The notes beneath the pieces are model-generated. The model saw only the letters and a program-made list of their open reading frames with translations. It was not told the DNA's origin and ran no database searches. Positions 35,846-47,940 of a stretch of 64,000 nucleotides of DNA are shown piece after piece. The position numbers and the translations under genes were made by a program. Position 1 is the first letter of the stretch. The number at the start of each line of letters is the position of its first letter. The stretch is from Diphasiastrum complanatum (taxonomy: Eukaryota > Streptophyta > Lycopodiopsida > Lycopodiales > Lycopodiaceae): the NCBI GenBank assembly GCA_029204225.1, contig CM055093.1, positions 20,531,635 to 20,595,634 on the forward strand, read 5' to 3'.

Positions 35846-38427
35846 CCTTAAGCTCAAATGTGATAAGAGTGAAAAACAATAATTTGTAGCAATGTCTAGA
35901 GTGTCCAAAAGATGTTATGCATGTCCTACTACTCTATACTTGACTCACACTCAAGCACACCAACAAACCATGAGGTTTGACTCACAAAGTATCATGCAAC
36001 CACAATGCTCATACAGAGAGTCCACCACACTCTCGACCAACTGACTCATCCCCAATCCGACTTGAACACAAGTGGACCACATGAGCGACGTGGCTCAAAC
36101 TGAGAAAATCCCACTGCCACCATGAGACTTACATCCTCCATCTAGCTAGGCTGACATCCTATCAGGCACTTACAAGCACAAACCTGTATAGCTGACATAA
36201 ATGAGCGACTGAGGCTCAACTTGAGGAAATCTTACTGCCACCATAAGATTATACCCTCACTAGATAGACAGCTAGTAGACAATGACAAGTCAATGAGCAT
36301 AAAATGACTACTTTGTTTCACTGTAGCAAATGCACAACCACATAAAACTCTGACTCCGATCTAGACTCCCGTGACAAGGCAACATGCAAGCCCACACACA
36401 CTCATGCAAATCAACACAAATGATAAAGCGTCAAATACATGACCAAGGCCTGACCATAAGTGGTATCCTGTCGTACCAACACATGTGCCACCTATAGATC
36501 TGCTGCTACACCACTGGTCACCAAATCAGAACCTCAACCATGGCCTGCACCTGTAACGAAGATGCCCTCACGTCCAAGCATATCCAACTGTCCAATAAGT
36601 CCTGAAAGCTGATCCCCATCCATTCCCCATGCTCCAAGCACAAGAGTCTACCATGGACTCAACGAATGAATGTACACAAACCTCACCATAGGCTATATTT
36701 GAGTAGCTCGCCCACCTCCTAGAGATACTGATGATGATCTGCCTGTCCTACATCCCATATAGGTTCAACTTTCCATGCTTGACGTTGCCAACTCTGATTT
36801 GACCAGTACATAGGCCTCCCACCAAGGAGCCTATCTCACCAACACTGTATCCATCATAGTGTCCAGGCCAGAGCAAATGCAAACTAGATCCACTATCGTG
36901 ATGAACAACTCACCCATGATCCATAGCATATCAGTTAGGATAGCTTCAGAACCATGTACCCTCCTGTACCATCTGATCACCAAGTATCCATTACCCGCTG
37001 ACAGCTCCCCAAGAATCTGTCCACCTGTAGTGCAACTAGACTCCAACGAGATCTAACCAAAACCTGCATCCTGCTTACCAAATAATGATGGATAGAAACA
37101 ACATGTGATGCCAACCTGGAGACTACTGTGCATATGACCATGCAACTCACCTAATCACTCGCCAAAGTATCTGTTGTCACTCCCTGAGTAACCATCTCCA
37201 TCCCTGCTGGCTCACAACCATGGGCATGCTGGATCCACATCACCCCGTAATGCACTCCATGCCCTCAGAATATGTACCACCACTGGGTACACTCCATGCC
37301 ACCTACCTTCAAGTAGGCATGACCCATCCGTAGGTCATCACATGATGCACCAACTGAAGAACATCTTCCATACAATGACATATCATACCTGAGCAACTGT
37401 AGCATCTCCCTGAGTGCCACCCCAATGGAATTGTCATCCACATACTATGCTCACCTGATGTCTCTAATCCTGGTCACCATCCTGCTAGACAAGCCGAACT
37501 CAAAAGCATCACCTACTCCACCTGGCTCCTAGCATCTGCTCGCTCTCCTTGGCTATGTGCCACCCGACACCATGCCAATGCAAGCATGTCCCTGAGTCAT
37601 TGCTCACGGGATTCCGAGACCGTTGTCTCCCTGACTGTACTGAGGTATATGGCTCTGAGTGACTTCCTCTAGGCTTTCCCATAATCTCACCACCTGAGAA
37701 TCTGCACCATGGAAACTCCAATACCTGTGCCAAGCCTAGACTCCTACAAATACAGCCAAATGCATGAAAGCTATAGGTAGCTTATCCACGTCTGTGATGG
37801 TAGATGTCTCCCCATCGATGCCAATGTCCAAAACTGGCCCCCTGCTGTAATGCCATCTTGTACTCCCAAAGGAGCACACCATGAAGTCCTCGCCATCACT
37901 ATCCCCTGCAGTAGATCGCTAGCAAAACACCCATCATGGTGCTTGCCCTCCGATCACACCCCGTGCAATCTCCATCAGCTCTCCAACCTAGAGCTGGCTC
38001 TCAAAGCTTCACGCTTTGTCCATTTGCGTTTGCAACTTCCCGATTCTATCATGAATCCCCCTGTAAGTCCTATCCAATCCAAAGACTCAAGTCCAATATG
38101 AAATAGTTGCCCCCCGATGATCATCCCATGTCATCCTGTAGTGCTATCCCTACCAAGTATCCCAATGCCATCCCTGATCACAAAGATTTGTACATCTACC
38201 CTGTAGTGCCCACCTGTATTCCCCCAAGCTAGCTCCTAGCTACTCTTGTGAATGGTTCCAAACCACTCCCTGAGACTACACTGAGATGTGAACTCCAAGC
38301 CACCATCAAGTCCCTCACATGACTGTGCATGCCAATATCCCTCCAAGTGAACCTGTGAGATCTTCCATGGCCCAAACCAAACGATCGCTCCCATACTGCA
38401 TTTACTACTTTCAAACACCCTGTTACC
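35846..38427. other. Non-coding block, possible internal region of a non-autonomous LTR element
   Basis: 2.6 kb that is clearly less AT-rich than its surroundings and full of CCA, CCTG and CATCC words. It has no long frame on either strand. It begins at the purine tract of the preceding LTR. At its far end, 38416-38427 reads ACCCTGTTACCA, the complement of TGGTAACAGGGT, which could be a decayed primer-binding site. This would fit a large non-coding (LARD-like) element, but no matching second LTR was found. Confidence 0.35.
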
Positions 38428-40150
38428 ATGTCAGGAGTAAGTAATAATGATTCAAAAGTGATAATGCCTCATTGTACCGCCCTGTAGCAGGTTTCACCAG
38501 CCAAAAATTTCCCCAAATTTGGCCCTACGATTTTCAAATAACGAATGTAGTCCATCACTAGGTCACCCGCACTCCGCTTGATAGAATGGTGACAAAAACA
38601 CCCAAAAACACTATTTTCCCCTACTCCGTGACGTCGCTCTGTTCGCTGGCTCTAAGCAGCCATTTTCAAGGGTCATTTTGGCCCAAGGATGGCCAAAAAA
38701 GGTGCCTTCTAGCCAAAGATAGGCCGAAAACCAATATGCCTTGCAAAATTGAACTGATTCTTCATAATGAAGATTTTTAATGAAGTGAAGCCCATTCTGG
38801 ACTTTGGGTCCCTTCAACAAATTTCAAATTTAAATTTTTTTTTTTTTTATGAAAAGAAGGGTGCCTTTGCCGTTCAGGCCCCTTCACCTTCCATCCAACG
38901 ACCACTTTCCATCTGGTGGTCCAGATCATTTCCCAAACAATTCACCTTGGTTGTCGATCTTTGTAGGAGCCCATCCTACGGTTTTGCTTGCACCTGCGCG
39001 ATGAACAATGCTCCTGCAACTGCTGGAACCTCCAAAGCGCTACGCGCCTGGCCCGTCTCACCGCGCGCGAGTTCCCTCCTCCACTTCTCACCTCTTTCTT
39101 CATAGCTCCAATTTATGGATAATAACAGGGTTTTCTGATGCCCCCGTAGATTTGATCCAGCTCCTCAGATACATCATGGCTGTCCACGGCTGTTTACAGT
39201 TATATCCATCAAGCATAAGTGAATGAGAGCCAGTACAACCACTTGCATTCATTCAGATATTGGAAAATTGCAATATAGAGGAAGAACTTCAAAAGAGCTT
39301 GTAGATCATCGCATTTGAATCCTAGCAAAACAAAACAAAAAAGATTGTATTTCTAAGGATTAATAATTGGAGAAATAAACCAACTCATTTTAATGCTCAA
39401 ACTCACCCCAGAAGTAGTGATATGTCATTTTTTAACAAATCATCACAATAGCTTACTGTATCACAACAAATTGAAAAAAAAAAATTAGATTGACTTGAGC
39501 CTAAACTAAAGCCTAGAGTTTCACAAAGTTACATAAAAGGGCAAATGTTGTGCTAAGAAGCTTCTCAAAAAACTAATTGTTATAATATTTAGAACAAGTG
39601 CCATTAAGACAAAAGTGGTGAAGTGGTGAAGTGCATAGATTTCAGTCACCAAGTAAAAGAGAGAGACAAAAAAAATCCACACGAATTTTACAAAGGGTAA
39701 GGCCAAGAGTCTCTCAGACTTTTTGCCCCCTTTAGAGTACTTGTCGAGGGGAAGACCAAAAAGCTTTCAATGCTAGGCTTTACCGTGTACATATATTTCA
39801 ATCTAGTGGAAAAAACCTAAGGGATTGGGTTGGCATTTCACTTCATATGTTTGAAGTGAATTTAATCAAGCAAAGGATTTCATTGCTTCGGAGATTATGG
39901 TTTCCGATTTGTGCATGGATTATTTTATGGAAATCTATTGTAGAATAAAATGTGAAGTTGATTATCATTTGTGAAAGTGACATGATACACATTATGACAA
40001 ACTCAGTTTATAGCTCATAAAATGTTCATAAAGAATTTCGGCCGACGAGACGTTACACATTGTCTGTGATATAAAAATTAATGCCAAGACACTCCTTTAG
40101 TGACCACCCCGGTTCAACAATGCGTCAGTTATGGCTTGGCCTAATGGTCT
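38428..40150. other. No recognisable feature; left flank of element 3
   Basis: Contains a GC-rich patch at about 38940-39100. A plus-strand frame there (38767-39105) has no recognised similarity. The rest is AT-rich. It ends with the left target-site duplication GGTCT (40146-40150). Confidence 0.5.
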
Positions 40151-40887
40151 TGTTGAATTTCACACGTGTGGACTATCCACTACATGTACTTGTGATCTCC
40201 TAAGGTGTGTAGATGCACCAAGATCAAGACTAGATTGAGATTCAAGATCAATCTTGAATCCTATGGCAAAAACACACTACTACATGCATTCAATCACTTC
40301 CAACTCTCACTCACACGTGTGGGAAGTATTCAAAAAATAATATAAGTAAAAACAAGCTGCTCTCGTCGGGTAGAGAGAGAAAATGCATCATGAGCTCTCG
40401 GGTAGAGAGAAAAAGCTAGAAATCCAATAACTCACAAAATCCATGAAATCACCAAATCAATTAGCTTCAAAATGAGGAGTACAATGATACTAGTAGGTCC
40501 TCGAGCTATCACTATGCTTAACTATGATTGGACCATATTTTGTCACCTCTTGATCCTATTGGATCATTGATTCATGCACCTCTTAATTCTATTGGACTAT
40601 ATTCAAGCACACCTCAATTTCCTATTGGACCTCACAAGTTTCCACCTCTAAATCCTATTGGACCTCTTGGAATTCATCAAACAAAAACTTTACACTTGTC
40701 TACACTCTAATTGGCAAGTGTTTATCCTCTTACTCTATTTTGGCTCAATAGTGGCATTACAAGTGTAAATGCATAATTTGCCATCTATGCCAAATTTATT
40801 CCTATCAACATCCTACATCTAGATGCTTGATGTAAAAAACATAAGACCCCTATATCTAACATAGATAATCTTTTTCAATTCTTCACA
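40151..40887 (-). repeat. 3' LTR of element 3
   Basis: 737 bp. Palindromes CACACGTGTG lie at 40161-40170 and 40312-40321. Four or five CTATTGGAC motifs lie at about 40530-40665, which on the LTR sense strand are GTCCAATAG boxes. Confidence 0.97.
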
Positions 40888-40976
40888 CTCCTCCTAAAAA
40901 GTTATCTATGAAGATTTGAGCATTGATCTTGATATAACTCCAAGATTAGATCTATGCTTGATGAAAGCACTTTTGC

Positions 40977-43900
40977 TTAAAGGTTGGTGAGTAGATCGGC
41001 AATACAAGAGGACGAGTTGACATGCTCCAAATAGATTTCTCCTCCAATAAGCTTTTCTCTCACAAAATGGTGTGCCACTTCTACGTGCTTGCTTCTTGCA
41101 TGAAATATGGGATTATTGGCAAGAGCTTGGGCCGAGATGTTATCACACTTGATCATTGGTAGATCATCCTCCTTGATGCACTTTAGTTCCATTAATAACC
41201 TCTTGATCCAAAGCACTTCTTTGGTAGTTGTAATGAGTGCTTTGTACTCGGCCTCACATGAAGAGAGAGATATAGTATCTTGCTTTTTGGAAAGCCAAGA
41301 TATTAGATTGCCTCCAAGAAAGGTAGTGTATGCACTAATAGACTTTCGATCCATCTCGTCACTTGCAAAGTCCGAATCCGAGTAGCCAATAATGGATAGA
41401 CCTTTACTTTTATAGAGTAGACCATAATCACAAGATGAAGATACATATCTTAGAATCCTCTTGGCTATCTTCCAATGATGGATCTTAGGATCTTGCATAA
41501 ATTGACTCAATTTGTGCACACAAAAACTAAGATCGGGCCTATTAATGGTAAGCCAAATCAAGGAGCCTACAAGACTCCTAAAAAGTGTGATGTCCTCAAA
41601 GGATCTTTCATCACCTTTATTAGGATCTTTTACAATTTGCTCCATTGGAGTATCTATGCTCTTAGAATTTTCCATATGGAATTTTTTCAACATAGAGTGA
41701 GCATATCTAGATTGGCATATAAAGACATGATTTTCATAAAAATTAATTTCTAGGCCTAGGATGTAATGTATCTCTCCTAGATCTTGCATTTTAAACTCAC
41801 ATCCAAGTGCTAGCTTGGTTTCATCAACTAGCTTGATACAACTTCCAAAAAGAATAATGTCATCAACATAAATTAGAAGAATGACAATATTGCTATCAAC
41901 AAACTTTAGATACATGGAAGGATCATAGTCACTAAGAGTAAATCCTAGTGAGATAAGAAAAGAGTTAAGTCTTGAATACCATGATCTTGGTGCTTGCTTG
42001 AGTCCATAAAGACTTTTGAAGAGCAAGCACACTTTGGACTCATCCTTGATGAATCCTTGAGGTTTTTCCATATAGATCTCCTCCTCAAGATAACCATTCA
42101 GAAAAGCATTGGATACATCTAATTGGAACACCTTCCACTTGAAAAAACAAGCAAGAGAAATAAGAATTCTTATTGTCACCATCTTTGCAGCGGGTGCAAA
42201 GGTCTCCTCATAATCAAGACCATGGATTTGAGCAAATCCTTTGGCACATAATCTTGCTTTATGCTTGGTGATGGTGCCATCATGATTGAACTTGATCCGA
42301 AATACCCACTTGCAACCAATCACATGCTTGTTGGATGGAGGATCCACAAGCTCCCAAGTATTGTTGGTGATCAATGCATCATACTCTTGCTTCATGGCAT
42401 CATACCACTCCTTGGTATTGAGTGCCTCTTGTACATTCTTTGGCTCTTCATGAGAGACATAAAAAACATAATTAGTGGAATCAAGATCCACTTGTTTGCC
42501 TTTGTCAACATATGAGAGCCTCTTAGGCTCGGATCTATCTCTCATGGATCTTCTTGGTGAAAACATCCGAGGAGAGTCTTCTTCAAATCTCGACCCCATC
42601 ACATCATGATTGTCTTCAAAATCAATAATTGATGATGCATCCATAGATTTCTTGATCTCGGTCTCTTCAAATGATGAGTGTTGATCTTCATGAAAGACAA
42701 CATCTCTACTTTCAATAACTTGAGAAGTAGAGAGTATAAAGACTCTATAGGCCTTCTTGGTGGATGAGTATCCAACCATGATCCCTTTGCATGCACTAGG
42801 ATCTTCCTTCTTCCTTGTTTCCAAGGGAATATGGACAAAGCATAAGCATCCAAAAACTCTAAGGTGATCAACCTTAGGCTACTTCAAAAATAAGATTTCA
42901 TATGGTGACCTTCCTCCAAGAGCTATATGTGGGAGCCTATTGCAAAGATAATTTGCACAATTAATGGCTTCTCCCTAAAAATTTTTGGGCAAAGATGCCT
43001 CAATTCTCATAGATTTTGCACATTCACATAGAGATCTATTCTTTCTCTCGGCCACTCCATTTTGAGATGGAGAGTAGGCACAAGAAAACTCTCTTTTAAT
43101 GTCTTCAAGCTCACAAAAATCTTGAAATTTATTGGAGATATATTCACCACCTCCATCACTTCTAAGAGCTTTAATCTTGAATGAGAATTGCTTCTCTACA
43201 TAAGCTTTGAAAATAAGGAAATGATCAAACACCATAGATTTTGAAGCAAGAAGATATATCCAAGTGAATCTTGTGTAATCATCAATGAAAGTAACAAAAC
43301 AAGTGGCTCCTCCCTTGCTTGTAGTTGATGAGAAATGCACATCCGAGTGAATTAACTCCAAAGGATGCTTGCTTTTGATAGAAGATCTTGTAAATGGCTT
43401 TTTGTGAGATTTAGCAATAGCACAAGCCTCACAAGGCTTGATCTTCTTGGAGAATGACTTTGGCAAGCCAATAGCTTTGGATTCTTTGATCATAGAGAGC
43501 ATGGATTTGTAGTTGGGATGTCCCAACCCCCTATGCCATAATTCCTCCATAGAGAGCTTGTTCACAAGAGCAACATTACAAGCATTCACATACTCATTTG
43601 GATCTAGTTTATAGATGCCACCAAAACTAGATCCTAATGCAAGTATCTCATCATTCTTCTTGATAGTGCAAGTATCAACATTGAATTTTACATCAAGGCC
43701 ATTATCAAGCAATTGGCCAACACTAATAAGATTCTTGGTAAGCTTAGGTACATAAAGAACTCTAGAGAGAGAAAGAACTTTAGAGGATGCAAGCTTCAAG
43801 GGAATGTTCCCTATGCCTTCAATAGGACATTCAAAATCATTTGCAGTGTATATTGATTTCTTGACTCCATCATAAGGTGCAATAGAAGAGAAAGAGTCCT

Positions 43901-44891
43901 TGGAGCTACACATATGTGAAGAGGCTCCACTATCAATATACCATAGGCCGTCCTTCTTGAAAGGAGTGGATGAGAAACTAGAGACCATAAGAGATCCCTC
44001 TCCATCACTTGCAATAGTGTCTTCCTTCTCATTGGTAATATTGGCTTGCTTGAGTTGATTCTTCTTTTTGAAGCAATTGGTGGCATAGTGACCTTTCTTG
44101 CCACAATAAAAGTACTTGATCTTCTTCTTCTTGAGCTTGGATGATGAAGCATTAGAGGAATCATCTTCCTCCTCATCTTTGTCTTTGGATTTGACTTCGT
44201 CCTTGCTTGAGGATTGTTGATGTTGGTTCTTACTCCTCCCTTTGTGCTTATCCTTGGCAAAGAGAGCTTTGCCATCATTATGAGTGAGAGAAAGCTTGTC
44301 CATCCTCAAGAGCTTGTACTCTTGTCTTGATTCTTCTAAAATTAGCACACTTTGGAGAGCCTCCAAACTTGGTAGCTCCTCCTTAATGGCATAGGATTGG
44401 ACAAGGTTATCAAATTCACTTCTCAAGCCATTGAGAATGACTTGAACTAGCTCATTTTGATTGATGGAATCACCAATGCAAGCAAGCTCTCTATGAATAT
44501 CTTTTACTCTCAAAACATAACTAGATGCACTCTCATCACTCTTTTGGCTACTTTGAAAGATTTGATTCCTAAGAGTGAGAAGCCTAGAGGTATTCTTAGC
44601 CACATAGATAGTCTTGAGACAATCCCAAGCTTCTTTGGCTGTTGTACAAGTACCTATCTCCCTCAATATCTCATTAGAGACATTCATCTTAATGTAGTGG
44701 AGAGCCATCCTAGCTCTCTTTTTGTATTTTTGAACCTCTTGAAGAACTTGTGGTTCTTCTTCAAGGCCAAGAACTATGTCCATCATGTCTTGAAGGATCA
44801 AGATGGACTCCATCCTCATTTTCCAAATTGAATAATTTGAAGTGGTCAATCTTTCACTTGGTTCCAACAAGGATGAATCCATTGAAGACAT
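40977..44891 (-). pseudogene. gag-pol: Copia gag-pol of element 3, nearly intact
   Basis: Starts at ATG 44891 (MSSMDSSLLEPSERLTTSNY). Gag is followed by a knuckle reading YFYCGKKGHYATNC (about residue 260), whose first Cys is Tyr. The protease DSGASSHM is near residue 317. Integrase has HRGLGH and CEAC, then the triad D516, D578 and E614 by count (HSDVH, RSDGGGEY, NGVAERKNR). Stops TAG at 42977-42975 and 42881-42879, both where Trp is expected, interrupt the integrase tail. RT has GCKWVFRIKFNHDGT and YVDD at 41870-41859. RNase H follows with SDSDFASD, SCEAEYKAL and SKHVEVAHH. A one-base loss at FTKPL near 40980 truncates the last residues. It belongs to the same broad group as elements 1 and 2. 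Confidence 0.96.
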
Positions 44892-45635
44892 TTAAAGTGA
44901 AGAAAACTCAAATGATGAACAATAAATGTTGCTACACACTTTCAATAGGATCCAATAATTGAGTACTATCTCCTCCTATGAAAGATCTTGCAACAATTTG
45001 TGAATTGATTCTCACTAGCTACTCAAATCTCTCTAAAACAAGATCTATTTCACATCAAATGATGGAGTATAGGCAAAGTTAGGATCTAACACTCTTAGCA
45101 CGTGTGAAATACACTAAGAAACCAAATTTGACTCAAATACAATGATATTGCATGAAACAAAATGGCTAAGATCTCAAAACAGTGCCTAGATCACATATAG
45201 ATGAGATTGGCAAGCATACAACTGTGATTTTGGATCAACCAAGCAATATCTTGACCAAACCAAATGTGTCCACCAAGGTCCAGGTGCCCTACCTAACCCT
45301 CTTCAAAAGTTTATAACTTTTGATTGGCTCAACCAAATGGAATGAAACTGATTGCAATAGAAACTAGACAAAAATAGTTTCAAAACAAGCTATCAAGCAA
45401 GATAAATGGATCAAACATGAGAGAGAACTTCCAAACTAAAATTGGATGTTCCTCACACGTGTCTGAGCACCTGATTCCGTACAGTACCAGGTCAGACCCA
45501 ATCAATGTCCTTTTGATCTCTTTTGATCCAAGATTGAACAAGATAGCTAGGAAAATGGGCCTTGACAACTTCTAGCTCAAGATTGATGAAAATTTTTTAC
45601 TTAGATGGATCAAAATGCATGGTAACCTTAGGTAG

Positions 45636-45647
45636 GCTCTGATACCA
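45636..45647 (-). other. Primer-binding site of element 3
   Basis: Minus strand TGGTATCAGAGC directly inside the 5' LTR. A leader of about 740 bp separates it from the gag start. Confidence 0.95.
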
Positions 45648-46384
45648 TGCTGAATTTCACACGTGTGGACTGTCCACTACATGTACTTGTGATCTCCTAA
45701 GGTGTGTAGATGCACCAAGATCAAGACTAGATTGAGATTCAAGATCAATCTTGAATCCTATGGCAAAAACACACTACTACATGCATTCAATCACTTCCAA
45801 CTCTCACTCACACGTGTGGGAAGTATTCAAAAAATAATATAAGTAAAAACAAGCTGCTCTCCTCGGATAGAGAGAGAAAATGCATCATGAGCTCTCGGGT
45901 AGAGAGAGAAAGCTAGAAATCCAATAACTCACAAAATCCATGAAATCACCAAATCAATTAGCTTCAAAATGAGGAGTACAATGATACTAGTAGGTCCTCG
46001 AGCTATCACTATGCTTAACTATGATTGGACCATATTTTGTCACCTCTTGATCCTATTGGATCATTGATCCATGCACCTCTTAATTCTATTGGACTATATT
46101 CAAGCACACCTCAATTTCCTATTGGACCTCACAAGGTTCCACCTCTAAATCCTATTGGACCTCTTGGAATTCATCAAACAAAAACTTTACACTTGTCTAC
46201 ACTCTAATTGGCAAGTGTTTAGCCTCTTACTCTATTTTGGCTCAATAGTGGCATTACAAGTGGAAATGCATAATTTGCCATCTATGCCAAATTTATTCCT
46301 ATCAACATCCTACACCTAGATGCTTGAGGTAAAAAACATAAGACCCCTATATCTAACATAGATAATCTTTTTCAATTCTTCACA
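45648..46384 (-). repeat. 5' LTR of element 3
   Basis: 737 bp, same features as the 3' LTR: CACACGTGTG at 45658-45667 and 45809-45818 and a cluster of CTATTGGA motifs at about 46025-46165. On the minus strand it starts TGTGAAGAATTG. Confidence 0.97.
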
Positions 46385-46547
46385 GGTCTCACCATAATTC
46401 AACCATTTTTTGGAGTGCAAAGGTCATTAAAAAACACCATTCCCCCATACATAAATATCACAATTGAGCATCATCAATACAATACAATATACTTACAAAC
46501 CAGCTAAATTATTCTGGGAAGGGATATTGAGCATATCTGCCTGTCAC

Positions 46548-46900
46548 AAGGTTTCTGACTAGAAAAGTTCAAGCAGACTCAAGGATAGTGAGAATTGTAG
46601 TAATATATAATTGAACTCTTTTTAAAAATCTTCAAAACTATAAAGGTAATTTCTAAGTAGAACAAGTTCAAGCAGACTCAAGGATGGTGAGAATTGAAGC
46701 AGTCAACCATTCTACTTTAATTTTGCTAGAATTTTCAAATTTTTGTCAAGGTTTCTTGATCATGAGTAACTAATGTTCAGGCAGACTCAAAGGACAGTAA
46801 GAATTGCAGTGATGTATTATACTTTTGCCAAAATTTTCAAATTTCTGAAGGTTTCCGAGTAGAAAAAGCTGAAGCACACTGAAAGATACTGATAATTGGG
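46548..46900. repeat. Minisatellite, four diverged units of about 100 bp
   Basis: Units begin at about 46550, 46646, 46750 and 46850, each with GTTTCT-type start, then AGTTCAAGCAGACTCAAGGA or variants and GTGAGAATTG. Spacing is 96, 104 and 100 bp. It lies 3' of the gene at 47082-47840. Confidence 0.85.
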
Positions 46901-47081
46901 TAAGCGCTTTTCTCATCACTACAAAGCCAGGGTCCTCTTCAAATTAGAGTCATCAGATCACAAAAATGGTAACACTGATGTAAATTTCATCAGAGTAGTC
47001 GACATAGGCAGCAGACGGAAATTAAGATGATCAAAGCAACCTGGAATACATGTCACAAGCTTCTATCATGAGGTTGCCGAA

Positions 47082-47840
47082 TTAGGGTCTAGAGTATTTT
47101 CTCCGACCAAAGGCCGGTAGACAACAGAAAAGTTTGTCAGCAAAGTGTTGCCTAGTTGCCACGGTTTCCTCAGCCTCATTTTCGGCGTCATCCATGCAAG
47201 TATTTAGACAAAAACCAGGATAATTTCTCTTCAAAGGTTGTGAGAATTCATTCTCCGGGCACGGATGCTCTTCAATAGAGCATAATTTAGGCTTACCCGG
47301 CATGTCCTCGACCCGCTTGAATAGGATTTGTATATCTGAGGAATTCGATATAGAGATAGGAATCCCAGACGCCGATTTCGTTCTTCGTAGCTCGAAATGA
47401 TCATTAAATGGCCGTGGCTTGAGGTGCAAGTACTTGTAGCCTGTAGCTGATCCAGAACTGGGCATCTGTATGTTTGGATGAAAGAAAACTTTGCAACTGT
47501 TGTCATTTGCCACTTCATGTACGTAGGGCTGCTCCGATTCATCGGACTTCACAAGGAGATTACACGAGTTGCAGATATCCGGAGGCGCATGATCCAGCAT
47601 AGAAAAATGATCGTTTCCATCTTCCTGTCTTATGACCTGCAATGTCGTTTGAGGTTGACTGTCTTCATGAGGGGGATCAGCGTGCATATACTTAGGAGCT
47701 ATAATTTGAGCTGAAGTAACTAGAGGTCTGCTGCTGAAGCATGATCTGTAGGTAGGCAGGTACGACGAATATATTGCTGCATTACGGCGTTGATGTTCAT
47801 CTGCTGCAATTCGGGAAGCAGCAGCACAATGGCGCTCCAT
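47082..47840 (-). CDS. Single-exon gene, unknown protein of 252 residues
   Basis: An uninterrupted frame from ATG 47840 to TAA 47082 whose base use is more GC-rich and balanced than the transposon sequence around it. The start MERHCAAASRIAADEHQRRN follows a TATA box by about 90 bp. The protein is hydrophilic, without a signal peptide or membrane segment. The middle has His-, Pro- and Ser-rich stretches and RRTKSASGIPISISNS. The C-terminus reads KLFCCLPAFGRRKYSRP, where adjacent cysteines next to basic residues could be lipidated or bind metal; this is speculation. I do not recognise the family. It is the only convincing host gene in the window, although it could be a 3' exon or a retrocopy. 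Confidence 0.65.
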   Translation of the reverse strand: MERHCAAASRIAADEHQRRNAAIYSSYLPTYRSCFSSRPLVTSAQIIAPKYMHADPPHEDSQPQTTLQVIRQEDGNDHFSMLDHAPPDICNSCNLLVKSDESEQPYVHEVANDNSCKVFFHPNIQMPSSGSATGYKYLHLKPRPFNDHFELRRTKSASGIPISISNSSDIQILFKRVEDMPGKPKLCSIEEHPCPENEFSQPLKRNYPGFCLNTCMDDAENEAEETVATRQHFADKLFCCLPAFGRRKYSRP

Positions 47841-47928
47841 CGATGATCGTGGACACCAGCAAAAACGATGATGAAAAGCAAGAAAGAGGTAAGCAGAATA
47901 AGCTGCCTGCTGGCTGACTACTGCATCA

Positions 47929-47935
47929 ATTTATA
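47929..47935 (-). promoter_or_regulatory. TATA box of the orphan gene
   Basis: Minus strand CTATAAATT at about 47936-47928, roughly 90 bp upstream of the start codon. A transcription start near 47900 would leave a 5' leader of about 60 nt, normal for a plant gene. Confidence 0.55.
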
Positions 47936-47940
47936 GCCTT

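Larger units (their letters stand above)
40151..46384 (-). mobile_element. Ty1/copia element 3, structurally complete
   Basis: 6234 bp between the duplications GGTCT at 40146-40150 and 46385-46389. Both LTRs are 737 bp and differ at about 11 positions by eye (1.5%). The primer-binding site is at 45647-45636 (minus), and a purine tract (AGGAGGAG) precedes the 3' LTR. One gag-pol frame on the minus strand runs from 44891 to about 40977 with two stops. The stops, a lost zinc-knuckle Cys and a late frameshift show it is inactive, but the damage is slight and recent. Confidence 0.97.

Noticed and set aside
43811-44278. 155-codon minus-strand frame, and the plus-strand frame 44457-44831
   Set aside because: Both are shadows of the element 3 gag-pol frame.
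47231-47714. Frames on both strands over the orphan gene
   Set aside because: Shadows of the 252-codon frame at 47082-47840.
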